Shown here: piece by piece, positions 44,022-53,893 of the stretch
Layout of the letters: each line of letters begins with the position of its first letter
Position numbering within the stretch: the first letter of the stretch is position 1
From: Candidatus Aalborgicola bjergmarkensis
GTDB taxonomy: Bacteria > Pseudomonadota > Gammaproteobacteria > Burkholderiales > Burkholderiaceae_C
Length of the DNA stretch: 64,000 nt
NCBI GenBank assembly: GCA_016708725.1
Contig: JADJFE010000030.1
Span: forward strand, 1 to 64,000
Reading direction: 5' to 3'
Notes under the pieces: generated by a model
Databases searched by the model: none
Told to the model about the DNA's origin: nothing
The model's input: the letters and a program-made list of their open reading frames with translations, nothing else
Made by a program: the position numbers and the translations under genes

Positions 44022-45566
44022 ATGGCTGACAAACTGATCATTTTTGACACCACCTTGCGCGATGGCGAACAGTCCCCTGGAGCCTCCATGACGCGCGATG
44101 AAAAGCTGCGTATTGCCCGTCAGCTCGAACGGCTCAAGGTGGATGTGATCGAAGCGGGCTTTGCTGCCAGTTCCAATGGCGATTTTGAATGTATCAAAGC
44201 CATTGCCGACGCGGTGCGCGGCTCGTCCATCTGCTCGCTGGCCCGCGCCAATGACCGCGATATTGCGCGTGCCGCAGAAGCGCTGAAAAATGCCGAACGC
44301 GCACGAATCCATATCTTCCTGGCCACCAGCGCCTTGCACATGGAAAAGAAACTGCGCATGACGCCAGACCAGGTGTACGAACAGGCACAACAAGCCGTGC
44401 GTTTTGCCCGCAATCTGGCAGCAGACATCGAGTTCAGTCCCGAAGACGGTTACCGCAGCGATGTGGACTTCCTGTGCCGGGTGCTGGAAGCGGTGATCCA
44501 GGCCGGAGCGACCACCATCAACGTGCCGGATACTGTGGGTTATGCCATCCCCGAACTCTATGGCGACTTCATCCGGACGCTGCGCGAGCGTATCCCCAAT
44601 TCCGACAAGGCGATCTGGTCGGTGCATTGCCACAATGACCTGGGCATGGCGGTGGCCAACTCTTTGGCTGGGGTCAAGATCGGTGGTGCCCGTCAGGTGG
44701 AATGCACCATCAACGGACTGGGGGAACGCGCAGGAAACTGCAGCCTGGAAGAAGTCGTCATGGCCGTCAAGACACGCCAGGATTATTTCGGCCTGGAGCT
44801 GGGTATCGACACCCGCCACATCCTGGCGACCAGCCGCCTGGTGAGCCAGACGACGGGCTTCGTGGTGCAGCCCAACAAAGCGGTGGTCGGCGCCAATGCC
44901 TTCGCACACACATCCGGAATTCACCAGGACGGGGTGCTCAAGGCACGCGACACCTACGAAATCATGCGTGCTGAGGATGTGGGCTGGAGTGCCAACAAGA
45001 TTGTGCTGGGCAAGCTCAGTGGACGCAATGCCTTCAAGCAGCGTCTGCAAGAGTTGAACGTACACATGGAGAGTGAGAGCGAGATCAACTCGGCGTTTGC
45101 GCGTTTCAAGGAACTGGCGGATCGCAAGAACGAAATCTTCGACGAAGACATTGTTGCGCTGATCAACGAGGAAAGCATCGCACATGTCCGCGATGCCTAC
45201 AGTTTTGTCTCCTTGTCACAGCACAGCGAAACCGGCGAGCGCCCGCAGGCCAGCATCGTGTTCACGGCCAATGGCCAGGAAGTTCGGTCATCTTCCGAGG
45301 GCAATGGCCCGGTGGATGCATCACTCAAGGCCATCGAGGCGCACGTCAAAAGCGGCGCTGAAATGGTGCTGTACTCGGTCAACGCCATCAGTGGCTCGAC
45401 GGAAAGCCAGGGCGAGGTCACGGTGCGCTTGCAAAACAATGGCCGTATCGTCAATGGCGTGGGTGCCGACCCGGACATCGTGGTGGCCTCGGCCAAGGCG
45501 TACCTGAGTGCACTCAACAAGCTGCAAAGCAAGGTGGATCGCGTCGTCGCCCAGGGCTGGCCATAA
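44022..45566 (+). CDS. leuA: 2-isopropylmalate synthase
   Basis: 514 residues from ATG 44022 with AGGAG 9 bp upstream. Motifs: LIIFDTTLRDGEQSPGASM, EAGFAASSNGDFE, SVHCHNDLGMAVANSLAG (metal His), ECTINGLGERAGNCSLEE, GIHQDGVLK, and a C-terminal LeuA regulatory dimer domain (NGPVDASLKAIEAH) for leucine feedback. First committed step of leucine synthesis. It stands alone downstream of a leader-type attenuator. Confidence 0.97.
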   Translation: MADKLIIFDTTLRDGEQSPGASMTRDEKLRIARQLERLKVDVIEAGFAASSNGDFECIKAIADAVRGSSICSLARANDRDIARAAEALKNAERARIHIFLATSALHMEKKLRMTPDQVYEQAQQAVRFARNLAADIEFSPEDGYRSDVDFLCRVLEAVIQAGATTINVPDTVGYAIPELYGDFIRTLRERIPNSDKAIWSVHCHNDLGMAVANSLAGVKIGGARQVECTINGLGERAGNCSLEEVVMAVKTRQDYFGLELGIDTRHILATSRLVSQTTGFVVQPNKAVVGANAFAHTSGIHQDGVLKARDTYEIMRAEDVGWSANKIVLGKLSGRNAFKQRLQELNVHMESESEINSAFARFKELADRKNEIFDEDIVALINEESIAHVRDAYSFVSLSQHSETGERPQASIVFTANGQEVRSSSEGNGPVDASLKAIEAHVKSGAEMVLYSVNAISGSTESQGEVTVRLQNNGRIVNGVGADPDIVVASAKAYLSALNKLQSKVDRVVAQGWP

Positions 45567-45593
45567 AACGCCGCACCCGGATACCCGGATACC

Positions 45594-46445
45594 TCAACGC
45601 ACGGGTACCAGCGGCTGTGCGCTGCTGTTACCCAGAAAGACCGTGTTGCCCGCCTTGCCGGCAATCGCCACGGCAGCGTCACGCTGCAACTCGGCCAGCT
45701 TGATTTCCTTGAGGCTGGGCGTCAGCGAGTCGCTGATGATCTTGTTTGCCTTGGCTTGCCCCTCGGCCTCCACTATCAGACGTTCGGCCTCGGCTCTTGC
45801 CAGTTCGACCTCTTTGCGCTTCTTTTCGATGGCCTGGTCGGTTTCCGCGCGCTGGCGGATGGCGGCCTCGATGGCCGGGTCGGTCAACAGGTTGCGCACG
45901 TTGACGGCGGTCACCGTGAACGCGCCCTTGTCGTTGGCATCCAGCTCTTGCTGGAGTCCGGCGCGCACCATCTCCGCAAGTTCGGTGCGTTTGGTGTGCA
46001 TGGTTGTGGCATCAAGCTGGGCCATGGCCTTATAGACCGCTTCGCGGGCCTCGCGGGAGACACGGCTGTACGCGATCACGAGGTCGCTTGTGCCATCCTT
46101 CACCACCTGGCTGTGCTTTACGAGGTCGCCCTGGTACTTGGTGTACAGCGCCGGAATGGCAGTCGGTGTGGTCTTGTAGTAAATGTCGATGTCCACGTCC
46201 TTCATGGTCAGGTTGTCACGGCTTTTGGGCGTCAAATCCATGAGCGAAAAGCTGACCTCCTTGGCCGTGAACTCATCCACTGTCTTGAATAGCGTGAAGT
46301 ACACGCCCGGCGGCAGTGCTTCCTGGCTGACTTTGCCAAGTGTGCGTTCAACGCCAACGTTGCCCGTGTCGATCTGGCTGCAAGCGCCCAGCAGCGCGGT
46401 AATACTCAGGAAGCCTAGAAGAAATGGGAGGCGAGTCATACGCAT
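45594..46445 (-). CDS. SPFH/prohibitin-family lipoprotein
   Basis: 283 residues; N-terminal signal with lipobox LLGACSQ, so probably an outer- or inner-membrane lipoprotein rather than a membrane-spanning prohibitin. The SPFH core includes GNVGVERTLGKVSQEALPPG and VDIDIYYKTTPTA, followed by a long helix (ETDQAIEKKRKEVELARAEAE) for ring assembly. Convergent with leuA, 27 bp apart. A scaffold or protease-regulating role is known for the family; the target is unknown here. Confidence 0.85.
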   Translation of the reverse strand: MRMTRLPFLLGFLSITALLGACSQIDTGNVGVERTLGKVSQEALPPGVYFTLFKTVDEFTAKEVSFSLMDLTPKSRDNLTMKDVDIDIYYKTTPTAIPALYTKYQGDLVKHSQVVKDGTSDLVIAYSRVSREAREAVYKAMAQLDATTMHTKRTELAEMVRAGLQQELDANDKGAFTVTAVNVRNLLTDPAIEAAIRQRAETDQAIEKKRKEVELARAEAERLIVEAEGQAKANKIISDSLTPSLKEIKLAELQRDAAVAIAGKAGNTVFLGNSSAQPLVPVR

Positions 46446-46495
46446 GTTGTCCTCATGGTTTTAAGTTGCGTGTATTTTCCCATACCCGCTAGCAC

Positions 46496-48985
46496 TCAGG
46501 CCGTCCAGTTTGCCTGGGCGCTCCAGTTGGCAATCCAGGTGGGCAGGCTTGCGGCGGACATGGGGCGGGCAATGCCAAAACCCTGTGCCAGATCACAACC
46601 GATGGACTGCAACAGATCACCGTGCGCCAGTGTTTCCACGCCTTCGGCAATGACGTGTCGGCCAAAGGCGCGGGCCAGTCCGATCATGCCGTTGATGATG
46701 ACCAGATCGTCAGGGTCTTCCAGCATGTCGCGCACAAAGCTCTGGTCAATTTTCAGGGTCTTTGCCGGCAGGTGTTTCAGGTAAGCCAGCGAAGAATAGC
46801 CGGTGCCAAAGTCATCCAGCGCAAAACCGATGCCCAACGCCTCGCAAGCCTTCATGACAGCCGTTGCCTTGTATATGTCCTGCAAGGCACTGGTTTCCAG
46901 TATCTCGAACTGCAGGAACTGGGCTTGTACGTCGGAATACTCTGCCAGGAGTTCGCCAACGCGCGTTGCAAATCCTTCGTCTTGCAGTTGGCGCGCACTG
47001 ACGTTGATGCTGATGGGTAAAAGCAGGCCTTGTGTGTGCCAGACGCGCATCTGCGCCAGTACCGTGGACAGTACCCATTCGCCGACCTCGATGATGAGGT
47101 CGTGGTTCTCAATGTCTGGTAAAAATGTGCCGGGTGCCAACAGGCCACGCTGTGGGTGCTGCCAGCGAATCAGGGCTTCGGCTCCGACCACCTTGCCACT
47201 TTTCATGTTCACTTTGGGCTGGTAGTGCAACACGAACTCGTGCCGATCCAGCGCCAGGCGAATGTGTGTCAGATGCTCCTTCTGGGTTTGCATGACGGCA
47301 TCCTGGGCAACATCAAACATCTGGTAGCGATTTTTGCCAGCTTGTTTGGCCATGTACATCGACTGATCGGCATGGCGCATCAGCAAATCGACATCCACCG
47401 CATCCTGCGGGTACATGGTCACACCGATGCTTGCGGAAACCTGCAGTTGTATGTTGTCCACCAACAGCGGGTCCGACGCTGCCTTGAGCAACCGCTCCAG
47501 TACCATTTCACAGTCCTTGACCTGGGCAATGTCGACGAGTACGGCAACAAATTCGTCGCCACCGATGCGCGCCAGGGTGTCGCCATCGCGCAGCACGGCC
47601 TTCATGCGTGCGGTCAGCGCGATGAGCAAATCATCGCCAACATTGTGGCCGTAGGTATCGTTCACCGCCTTGAAACCGTCGAGGTCAAGGTATGCCACTG
47701 CCAGGGCGTTATTGCGCCGCTGGCTGTGCAGCATGGCCTGCTGCATGCGGTCCGCCAATAAAACGCGGTTGGGCAAGGCGGTCAGGGCATCGTAGTGCGC
47801 AATACGCTCCAGCTGGCGCTGATGTTCTTTCATCGGGGTGATGTCGATAAACAAGGCAACATAGTTCAGCGTATTGCCGCTGTCGTCGCGCACCGCGCTG
47901 ATGGTGCGCAGGTCAGCATAGACCTCGCCATTTTTGCGCCGGTTCCAGATTTCACCGTGCCAGTTTCCTGTGGTAGTGATGGTTTCCCACATCTCGGCAT
48001 AGAACGCAGATGAATGGCGTCCGGATTGCAGCAAGTTCGGATTTTTGCCCAGTACCTCCTCGCGCGTATAGCCCGTGATGTCGGTGAAAGTGTCGTTGAC
48101 TTCGACAATCAACCCTTTGGCATCGGTAATCAGAATTCCCTCACGCGCATGACTGAAAACGCTGGCCGCAAGCCGTAGCTTTTTCTCGGCCAGTTTACGT
48201 TCGGTGATGTCACGCGATAGCACGACAAAGCGCGGGTCGTCTTGGGAAAGATCATCTTTGCGTGAAACGGACAATTCAAACCACTTGGCTTTTCCCCCAA
48301 GCTCCAGCTCAAAACAGCGTCCACCCGAAAAGCCGTTCTTGTGCGCTTCTGCAATGGCCTGCATGCATATCGACGCAGCGGCAGCAGGCAATATATCGGA
48401 CACCTTTTTATTCAGGAATTCTTCGGGAGGCGTGGCCATCAGATCGGTGCGTGGCGAGTGCGCACTGTAATAGCGACCATCAAGTCCGATTTCGAATAAC
48501 AAGTCGGGAACGGCTTTGAGCGTGCTGGCCAGTTGGCTTTGGCTGCGCAACAAATCGGCTTCCGCCTGTTTGCTGCGTGCAATGGCCGCGCCCAACTCGG
48601 ATAAAGCGCGGGCCGCACGCAGAATAAAGTGCGCACGGTGTCCCAGCAGCGCCCAGTTGACTGGCTTGGCAATGAAATCGGTAGCGCCTGCACGGTATGC
48701 GACTTCGACCGATGCCGTATCATCCGCGCCCGTCATGATCACGATGGGCAGATATTCACCTGCTTGCGCGCGCAATGTCAGACAAACATCTATTCCGCTT
48801 AACTCGGGCATGTCGACATCCAGAAAAACCATGTCGTAGGCGGCTGGTTCAAAAAGTCGCAGCGCCTCGGCGCCGTCCAGCGCCAGTGTCACCGCAAACC
48901 CCGCCTTGCTGAGCCAGGCGCGCATCAACAAGCGCACAGTAGGGTCATCGTCAGCCACCAGAATTTTTGCCGGATCGTCCATCAC
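46496..48985 (-). CDS. REC-PAS-PAS-GGDEF-EAL c-di-GMP signalling protein
   Basis: 829 residues. Receiver domain (residues 1-125) with phospho-acceptor in VFLDVDMPELSG; two PAS domains (about 155-285 and 290-410; FTDITGYTREEVLGKNPNLL); GGDEF with intact RIGGDEFVAVL (about 500); EAL with GAEALIRWQHP and LDDFGTGYSSLAYLKHLP (about 605-820). Both catalytic signatures are intact, so synthesis and hydrolysis are both possible, with one probably dominating. Last gene of a five-gene operon; its start overlaps the histidine kinase stop by 4 bp, making it the likely output of that kinase. Confidence 0.93.
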   Translation of the reverse strand: MMDDPAKILVADDDPTVRLLMRAWLSKAGFAVTLALDGAEALRLFEPAAYDMVFLDVDMPELSGIDVCLTLRAQAGEYLPIVIMTGADDTASVEVAYRAGATDFIAKPVNWALLGHRAHFILRAARALSELGAAIARSKQAEADLLRSQSQLASTLKAVPDLLFEIGLDGRYYSAHSPRTDLMATPPEEFLNKKVSDILPAAAASICMQAIAEAHKNGFSGGRCFELELGGKAKWFELSVSRKDDLSQDDPRFVVLSRDITERKLAEKKLRLAASVFSHAREGILITDAKGLIVEVNDTFTDITGYTREEVLGKNPNLLQSGRHSSAFYAEMWETITTTGNWHGEIWNRRKNGEVYADLRTISAVRDDSGNTLNYVALFIDITPMKEHQRQLERIAHYDALTALPNRVLLADRMQQAMLHSQRRNNALAVAYLDLDGFKAVNDTYGHNVGDDLLIALTARMKAVLRDGDTLARIGGDEFVAVLVDIAQVKDCEMVLERLLKAASDPLLVDNIQLQVSASIGVTMYPQDAVDVDLLMRHADQSMYMAKQAGKNRYQMFDVAQDAVMQTQKEHLTHIRLALDRHEFVLHYQPKVNMKSGKVVGAEALIRWQHPQRGLLAPGTFLPDIENHDLIIEVGEWVLSTVLAQMRVWHTQGLLLPISINVSARQLQDEGFATRVGELLAEYSDVQAQFLQFEILETSALQDIYKATAVMKACEALGIGFALDDFGTGYSSLAYLKHLPAKTLKIDQSFVRDMLEDPDDLVIINGMIGLARAFGRHVIAEGVETLAHGDLLQSIGCDLAQGFGIARPMSAASLPTWIANWSAQANWTA

Positions 48986-51339
48986 ATCGTGCTTTCAATG
49001 ATTTCATTTATTCTGCGTACCGTGCTGGCATGGGTTTGGCGCAAAGGGAATAGTAATTCTTGTGCCTGCTGATTCTGGCCAGTGTGGCCGAGCTGTTCCA
49101 GTTGCCAATATAGTTTTGACAAAGACTTCGCACCTATGTTGGCTGCTGCGGACTTGAGCTTGTGCGTTGTCTGTGTCAATACCTTGTTATCGGCATTGGC
49201 GATGGCGTGTTCAATATCGGTCAACCCCGGTTGTGCAACCGACAGGAATGCTTGCAGCAATTCAACCACCAGGCCCATGCCGCCTTGGGGGTCCAGCGTA
49301 CGCAGTTCGGTGATTACGGCAGGATCAATGACCGGATCAGCAGCCGGATCATCAACTGGTTCAATTTGTTCGATTGCAGGCGGCATCATCCAGTCACCAA
49401 CGGGCAGCCAGCGCTGCAGTACCGCCTGCAATTGCGCCAGGGTATAAGGTTTGGTCAAAAAATCGTTCATGCCTGCATCACGGCAACGTTGTTCATCATC
49501 GGGCGTGAAGTTGGCAGTCAAGGCCACAATCGGCAGCGCAGTTTGTTGTGGCGCACTTCCTTTCCGGATGGCCGCTGTAGCCTGATAACCATCCATGACA
49601 GGCATCTGGCAATCCATCAGAATCAGGTCGTAGGAACGTTCTCGCAGGCATTGAAGCGCTTCCTGGCCATTTTGTGCCACATCTGCGTGCAAGCCAAGCT
49701 TGTTCAGCATGGCGCAAGCCAGTTTCTGATTGGCGGGATTGTCTTCCACCACCAGAATTTCACCGCGTAAGATTTGCTTTGTCTGGTTTGGCGTTGGCTG
49801 GATTGATTTTTCTTGTGTCAACGGCACCAACGAATTTCCACAGGGAAGCCGCAATTCAACGACAAACAAGGACCCCTTTCCGACGACGCTATGTACATCA
49901 ATAGTGCCGCCCATCAGGTCCAGTAGCCGACGGCAGATGGCCAGGCCCAGGCCAGTACCACCAAATTGGCGTGTGGTGCTGCTGTCAGCCTGGGAAAATT
50001 GCTCGAATATCTTGCCAATATCTGCTGTGTCGATCCCAACACCGGTGTCCTGCACCGATAGCTGAAAAGCAACTTCACCATCGGTTTGTGCCAGTACCCT
50101 TACCTGGATCAGCACAAACCCGTGTTGTGTGAATTTGATGGCGTTGTTGATCAGATTGGTGAGCACTTGTTTGAGCCGAAACGGATCGCCCCGCACGTGC
50201 AGGTGCGCAATGTCCGGTATGCATTCGGTGGCAAGTTCCAGCCCTTTGTGTTGCGCTGTCTGCATGAGCATGGCTGCTGTGCCATTCACCAGCGCGATGA
50301 GGTCAAAGTCCACCGACTCAAACCGCATCTTCCCGGACTCGGTTTTCGAAAAATCCAGAATATCGTTGATGACGCCCAGCAGGTGTTGCCCGCAGGTCTG
50401 CACCATCTCAGCCCACTGGCGCTGTTGCGGGTCCAGCGGGCTGTCCAGCAACAATTCGTTCATGCCCAGCACACCGTTCATGGGGGTACGAATCTCGTGG
50501 CTCATGGTGGCCAGAAATTCACTTTTGGCGCGGCTTGCGGCTTCGGCAGCTTCCTTTGCCTGAACCAGATCCACGGTGCGTGCGGCAATTTCGTCTTCGA
50601 GGTGTTCGGCGTGATTTTGCAAACGCGCATCGCGCAGCTGAACCTGTTCCAGCATGGCGTTAAAACCCTGGGCCAGATGGTCCAGTTCAACGATGGCGCT
50701 GCCCCGTGCACGTAGCGCATAGTCCGTTGAATTGGAAATTTTTTTGGTAATGTCTGAAAGTTCAGTCAGCGGATCAAGAATCGTGGCATTGAGTCGTTTC
50801 AGCAGGATTCTGCTAACGGATACGGCCAGCAACATGGCACAAAGCGTTACGAAAATTTCCCATAGGGTCTGTCGGTAGAGCGCATCCAAATTGAAGTTCA
50901 GATAGATGCTGCCCCTGACCTGGCCATCGAACAGCACGGGCCGAACCAGTTCAACATGACGGATGCCCAGTGCGCGCACCTCGGAATGGGGTGAAGGGCT
51001 GGCCAGCGGGTCGGTGTGTTGGCCGTAACCTTCGCGGGTGTAGCGTGCAAATTCCGATTGGTCCAGGTTGTAAAGTACCACTTCGTCAATCCGTGGCACA
51101 TGGCGCAGTAATTGCAACGATTCATGCGCCGCCTTGGTATCCTGAAAAACCAGTGCCGCAGCAACGGCATCGGCTTGTTGTCTGGCCTCGTGTGCAATCG
51201 AATCCATCAGCATCAGCAGTCCCAGAATGAAACTGCTGGCAATGATGACGACGGCAATGATGGCCACCGTCACTCCCAGGACAATCCGGTTGATGCGGCG
51301 CAGTTGCCATTCCAGCCGGACCTGCGGCGCAGAAGTCAT
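48982..51339 (-). CDS. Hybrid sensor histidine kinase (HAMP-HisKA-HATPase-REC-Hpt)
   Basis: 785 residues. Membrane helix near residues 20-45, periplasmic sensor of about 110 residues, second helix near 155-175, HAMP, coiled coil, HisKA (FLATMSHEIRTPMNGVLG), HATPase (LTNLINNAIKFTQHG, DTGVGIDTADIGKIF, GGTGLGLAICRRLL), receiver (LILMDCQMPVMDGYQ), and C-terminal Hpt (THKLKSAAANIGAKSL). A full BarA-like phosphorelay in one chain, able to pass phosphate to the adjacent REC-GGDEF-EAL protein. Overlaps its neighbours by 4 bp on both sides. Confidence 0.93.
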   Translation of the reverse strand: MTSAPQVRLEWQLRRINRIVLGVTVAIIAVVIIASSFILGLLMLMDSIAHEARQQADAVAAALVFQDTKAAHESLQLLRHVPRIDEVVLYNLDQSEFARYTREGYGQHTDPLASPSPHSEVRALGIRHVELVRPVLFDGQVRGSIYLNFNLDALYRQTLWEIFVTLCAMLLAVSVSRILLKRLNATILDPLTELSDITKKISNSTDYALRARGSAIVELDHLAQGFNAMLEQVQLRDARLQNHAEHLEDEIAARTVDLVQAKEAAEAASRAKSEFLATMSHEIRTPMNGVLGMNELLLDSPLDPQQRQWAEMVQTCGQHLLGVINDILDFSKTESGKMRFESVDFDLIALVNGTAAMLMQTAQHKGLELATECIPDIAHLHVRGDPFRLKQVLTNLINNAIKFTQHGFVLIQVRVLAQTDGEVAFQLSVQDTGVGIDTADIGKIFEQFSQADSSTTRQFGGTGLGLAICRRLLDLMGGTIDVHSVVGKGSLFVVELRLPCGNSLVPLTQEKSIQPTPNQTKQILRGEILVVEDNPANQKLACAMLNKLGLHADVAQNGQEALQCLRERSYDLILMDCQMPVMDGYQATAAIRKGSAPQQTALPIVALTANFTPDDEQRCRDAGMNDFLTKPYTLAQLQAVLQRWLPVGDWMMPPAIEQIEPVDDPAADPVIDPAVITELRTLDPQGGMGLVVELLQAFLSVAQPGLTDIEHAIANADNKVLTQTTHKLKSAAANIGAKSLSKLYWQLEQLGHTGQNQQAQELLFPLRQTHASTVRRINEIIESTM

Positions 51340-51914
51340 GGAATGACCTCCGTGGCCAGTCGCAGCATACGTGAGCTCAGGGTCAACCCGGAAGTCCGGG
51401 CCGCACCGAGGTTGGCTTCAAACGTTACCCGCCCCTGGGCCATTTTCATATTGAGGGTTACACCCTGTTGCGCAGCGCCGGGACTGTCAGCCAGAACCAG
51501 AATGGGTAAGCCCTGGATACCGGACAGCAAAACGGGCAACTGGTGGATGTCCGGTGCGGCGATGAAGACGATATGGCAGGTCTTGAGCGCTTCGGGCTGG
51601 TGTTTGCGGGTGACGAGCAAAGTACGCGCACCAATGCTTTTGCCGTTGAGTCCGTCGATCTCGGGACCAAATGGATCGTGGCCATAAATGCATAAATTGA
51701 GTGCACTGCCTACCGTGGAAGGCCATTCGGTAAAGCTGGCAAAGTTGTACACAAATGCGGCTTTCAACTGGTATTCCGGTAAAGCCTCACCCCTGGCCGA
51801 TATACCGTGCGTCAGTCCAATTGCAAGCATTGCGCTGCAGCACCACCCATGCCACCAAGGCCCTTTTCGGGGCTGTACGCCGGTATGCAAGGGGTGTGCG
51901 TGCATCGGATTCAC
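51336..51914 (-). CDS. YfiR-family (DUF4154) periplasmic protein
   Basis: 192 residues with a signal peptide (MLAIGLTHGISARGEA). The YfiR/DUF4154 core shows YQLKAAFVYNFASFTEWPS and LNLCIYGHDPFG, CHIVFIAAPDIHQLPVLL, and LVLADSPGAAQQG. In Pseudomonas YfiR is a periplasmic repressor of a membrane diguanylate cyclase. Here it lies between a TonB-dependent receptor gene and a kinase gene, all with 4-bp overlaps, so it may carry the signal from the receptor to the kinase periplasmic domain. Confidence 0.9.
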   Translation of the reverse strand: MNPMHAHPLHTGVQPRKGPWWHGWCCSAMLAIGLTHGISARGEALPEYQLKAAFVYNFASFTEWPSTVGSALNLCIYGHDPFGPEIDGLNGKSIGARTLLVTRKHQPEALKTCHIVFIAAPDIHQLPVLLSGIQGLPILVLADSPGAAQQGVTLNMKMAQGRVTFEANLGAARTSGLTLSSRMLRLATEVIP

Positions 51915-53893
51915 AATCGGTAAACCGCCTGGAGGTACAGGCTGCGGCCATCCTGCTCCAGGGCATTTTGCCAGTTGGTGTCGGCAGCAGGATGTGCGTA
52001 GGGCTGGTCAAACAGGTTGCGAATGCCAAAACCCAGCTCCAGCCCCCGCACAAGCCGATCCGTGCGCAGGTGTACATGTGACAGGGTGTAAGCGCCGAGA
52101 TAATGACCATCAAGACTGAGACGTTGGCTGTCGTATTGCAGTTCATACCCCAGGTGCAAGCCGGCGTACGGCAAGGGAGTCGATACGTTGATGCGCACCA
52201 GTTGCTCGGGGGAATTGGCCAGGTTTGCACCCAGGGCATCGCGCACCTGTTGCAAGGATAAACTGGCACGCAAACGCATGCCGGTGCTCCAGGTTTTGTC
52301 GGCGGATAGCTCAATGCCGGTGGCACGTACCGCTTCTCCGGATTGGTATTGCGACAAACCGCTCAGCGGATCAATCCCCAAAGACACCAGGTCGTGCATA
52401 TTCCACTGGTACACGCTGCCCCGCAGGCTCAGGTCGTGGTCAATACGGTGGTCGGCAACGAACTCCAGCGTATCCACACGCTCACCCACAAGCGCCGGGT
52501 TGGCCACCTGGGAAACACCATCGGCGTAATCGCGCTCATAGGCATTGGGGGCACGGTGGGCGCGCCCATAGAGTGCCTTGAAGCTGGTTGCCGGACTGGC
52601 CTGCCAGATAAGCCCCAGGCGCGGGCTGGTCGAGGTTCCGGTGGTGTCATTGCGATCCACGCGCAGCCCCACCGTGGCAGCCAGGCTATCGGCGAACTGG
52701 TATTCGTCTTGCAGGTAGATGCCATTGCGAAAACCCGAACGGGCAATCAGCACGCTGCGGGCAGGGTTGAGTCTGTCATGCGATCCCATGTCGATCCGCT
52801 GGTTGTCCTGCAGCTCCAGCCCGAACATCAGCTTGTGCTGCTGTAGCACGGTGGACAGCAGGCGCAGTTCCACTCCCTGCCAGTCGCTGACGGCAAAGGC
52901 ATCCAGCGGCGCACCGGCGTAGATGGAAAGCCCCTCGAAGCGGTAAGCCCCGGAAAACAGCCGCCCCACCACCTGCAAGGTGTTGTCCAGAAAGTGTTCC
53001 TGGTACTGCAACTGGGCCAGGGTATAGATATCGACGATGTACTGGTTGGGTGTGAGCGGATCGGCAAAATAACTGCCGGTCGGGTCATCCTTGTGGCTGC
53101 GGCTATTGAGCAGTTCCAGCGCCCACGAACCCTGGGCCAGATGCGCAAAGAATTTGCCTTCGCGTTCGCCGTCCATTCCCGCTGCCACACCCGATACGCC
53201 GGTGTTACCAAATTCATAGTAACGGTTCTCACCCAAAGCATGCAGACCGCTGAGTCCCAGCAGCATGTCCAGACCATTATCGAAGCGCTTGCCCACCGTC
53301 AGCCCCAGAGCGCCTGCGCCTTGTGGCTGTTGCCAGGATGTGAAAATTTCGCTGCCTGCCACATCCGCGCCACTGCGGGTGACCACGTTGATCACACCAA
53401 ACATGGCATTTTGGCCATAGATGGCTCCGCCGGGACCGGGAATGAATTCGATGCGCTCCACCAGATTGAGGTCCAGAGGAAATTCGCGTCCGATGCTGCC
53501 CTGGTCATACACGGCATCGTTGATCCGGTTGCCATTGATGGTGACCAGCACCCGTGTGTTGTAGTCGCCCGGAATCCCGAATCCGCGTGTGCCCAGGTAG
53601 TGGTATTGCCGGTCGTAGGTGCTGTGGATACCAGGCAAACTGCTCAGTGCCTGATCCAGGGTGCGCCAGCCAAAATTGCGTATCTCCTCGCGCGTGATGA
53701 CGCGCACAGAAGCTGCAACTGCACTTTGTTTCTGCTCGTATTTGGAAGCTCCTATCACGGGAATGTCCATCAACTGTTCCAGACTGAGCGCGGTCAGATC
53801 CGTGGCAGCGTAGGTATTGCACGCGCTTGCACAAGCCAGGGCCACTCTCGTCAAAAAGGGCATCAGAGGGGTGCGCATGCTGTACCTGTACAT
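51911..53893 (-). CDS. TonB-dependent receptor
   Basis: 660 residues: signal peptide, short TonB-box region, plug domain (QKQSAVAASVRVITREEIRN, LDQALSSLPGIHSTYDRQYH, GIPGDYNTRVLVTINGNRIN, RIEFIPGPGGAIYGQNAMFGVINVVTRSG in pieces) and a 22-strand barrel ending in an aromatic-rich strand LYLQAVYRL. BtuB/CirA-like ligand unknown. The gene belongs to a signalling operon rather than to a transport locus, which suggests a sensing role. Start overlaps the chemoreceptor stop (TGATG). Confidence 0.9.
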   Translation of the reverse strand: MYRYSMRTPLMPFLTRVALACASACNTYAATDLTALSLEQLMDIPVIGASKYEQKQSAVAASVRVITREEIRNFGWRTLDQALSSLPGIHSTYDRQYHYLGTRGFGIPGDYNTRVLVTINGNRINDAVYDQGSIGREFPLDLNLVERIEFIPGPGGAIYGQNAMFGVINVVTRSGADVAGSEIFTSWQQPQGAGALGLTVGKRFDNGLDMLLGLSGLHALGENRYYEFGNTGVSGVAAGMDGEREGKFFAHLAQGSWALELLNSRSHKDDPTGSYFADPLTPNQYIVDIYTLAQLQYQEHFLDNTLQVVGRLFSGAYRFEGLSIYAGAPLDAFAVSDWQGVELRLLSTVLQQHKLMFGLELQDNQRIDMGSHDRLNPARSVLIARSGFRNGIYLQDEYQFADSLAATVGLRVDRNDTTGTSTSPRLGLIWQASPATSFKALYGRAHRAPNAYERDYADGVSQVANPALVGERVDTLEFVADHRIDHDLSLRGSVYQWNMHDLVSLGIDPLSGLSQYQSGEAVRATGIELSADKTWSTGMRLRASLSLQQVRDALGANLANSPEQLVRINVSTPLPYAGLHLGYELQYDSQRLSLDGHYLGAYTLSHVHLRTDRLVRGLELGFGIRNLFDQPYAHPAADTNWQNALEQDGRSLYLQAVYRL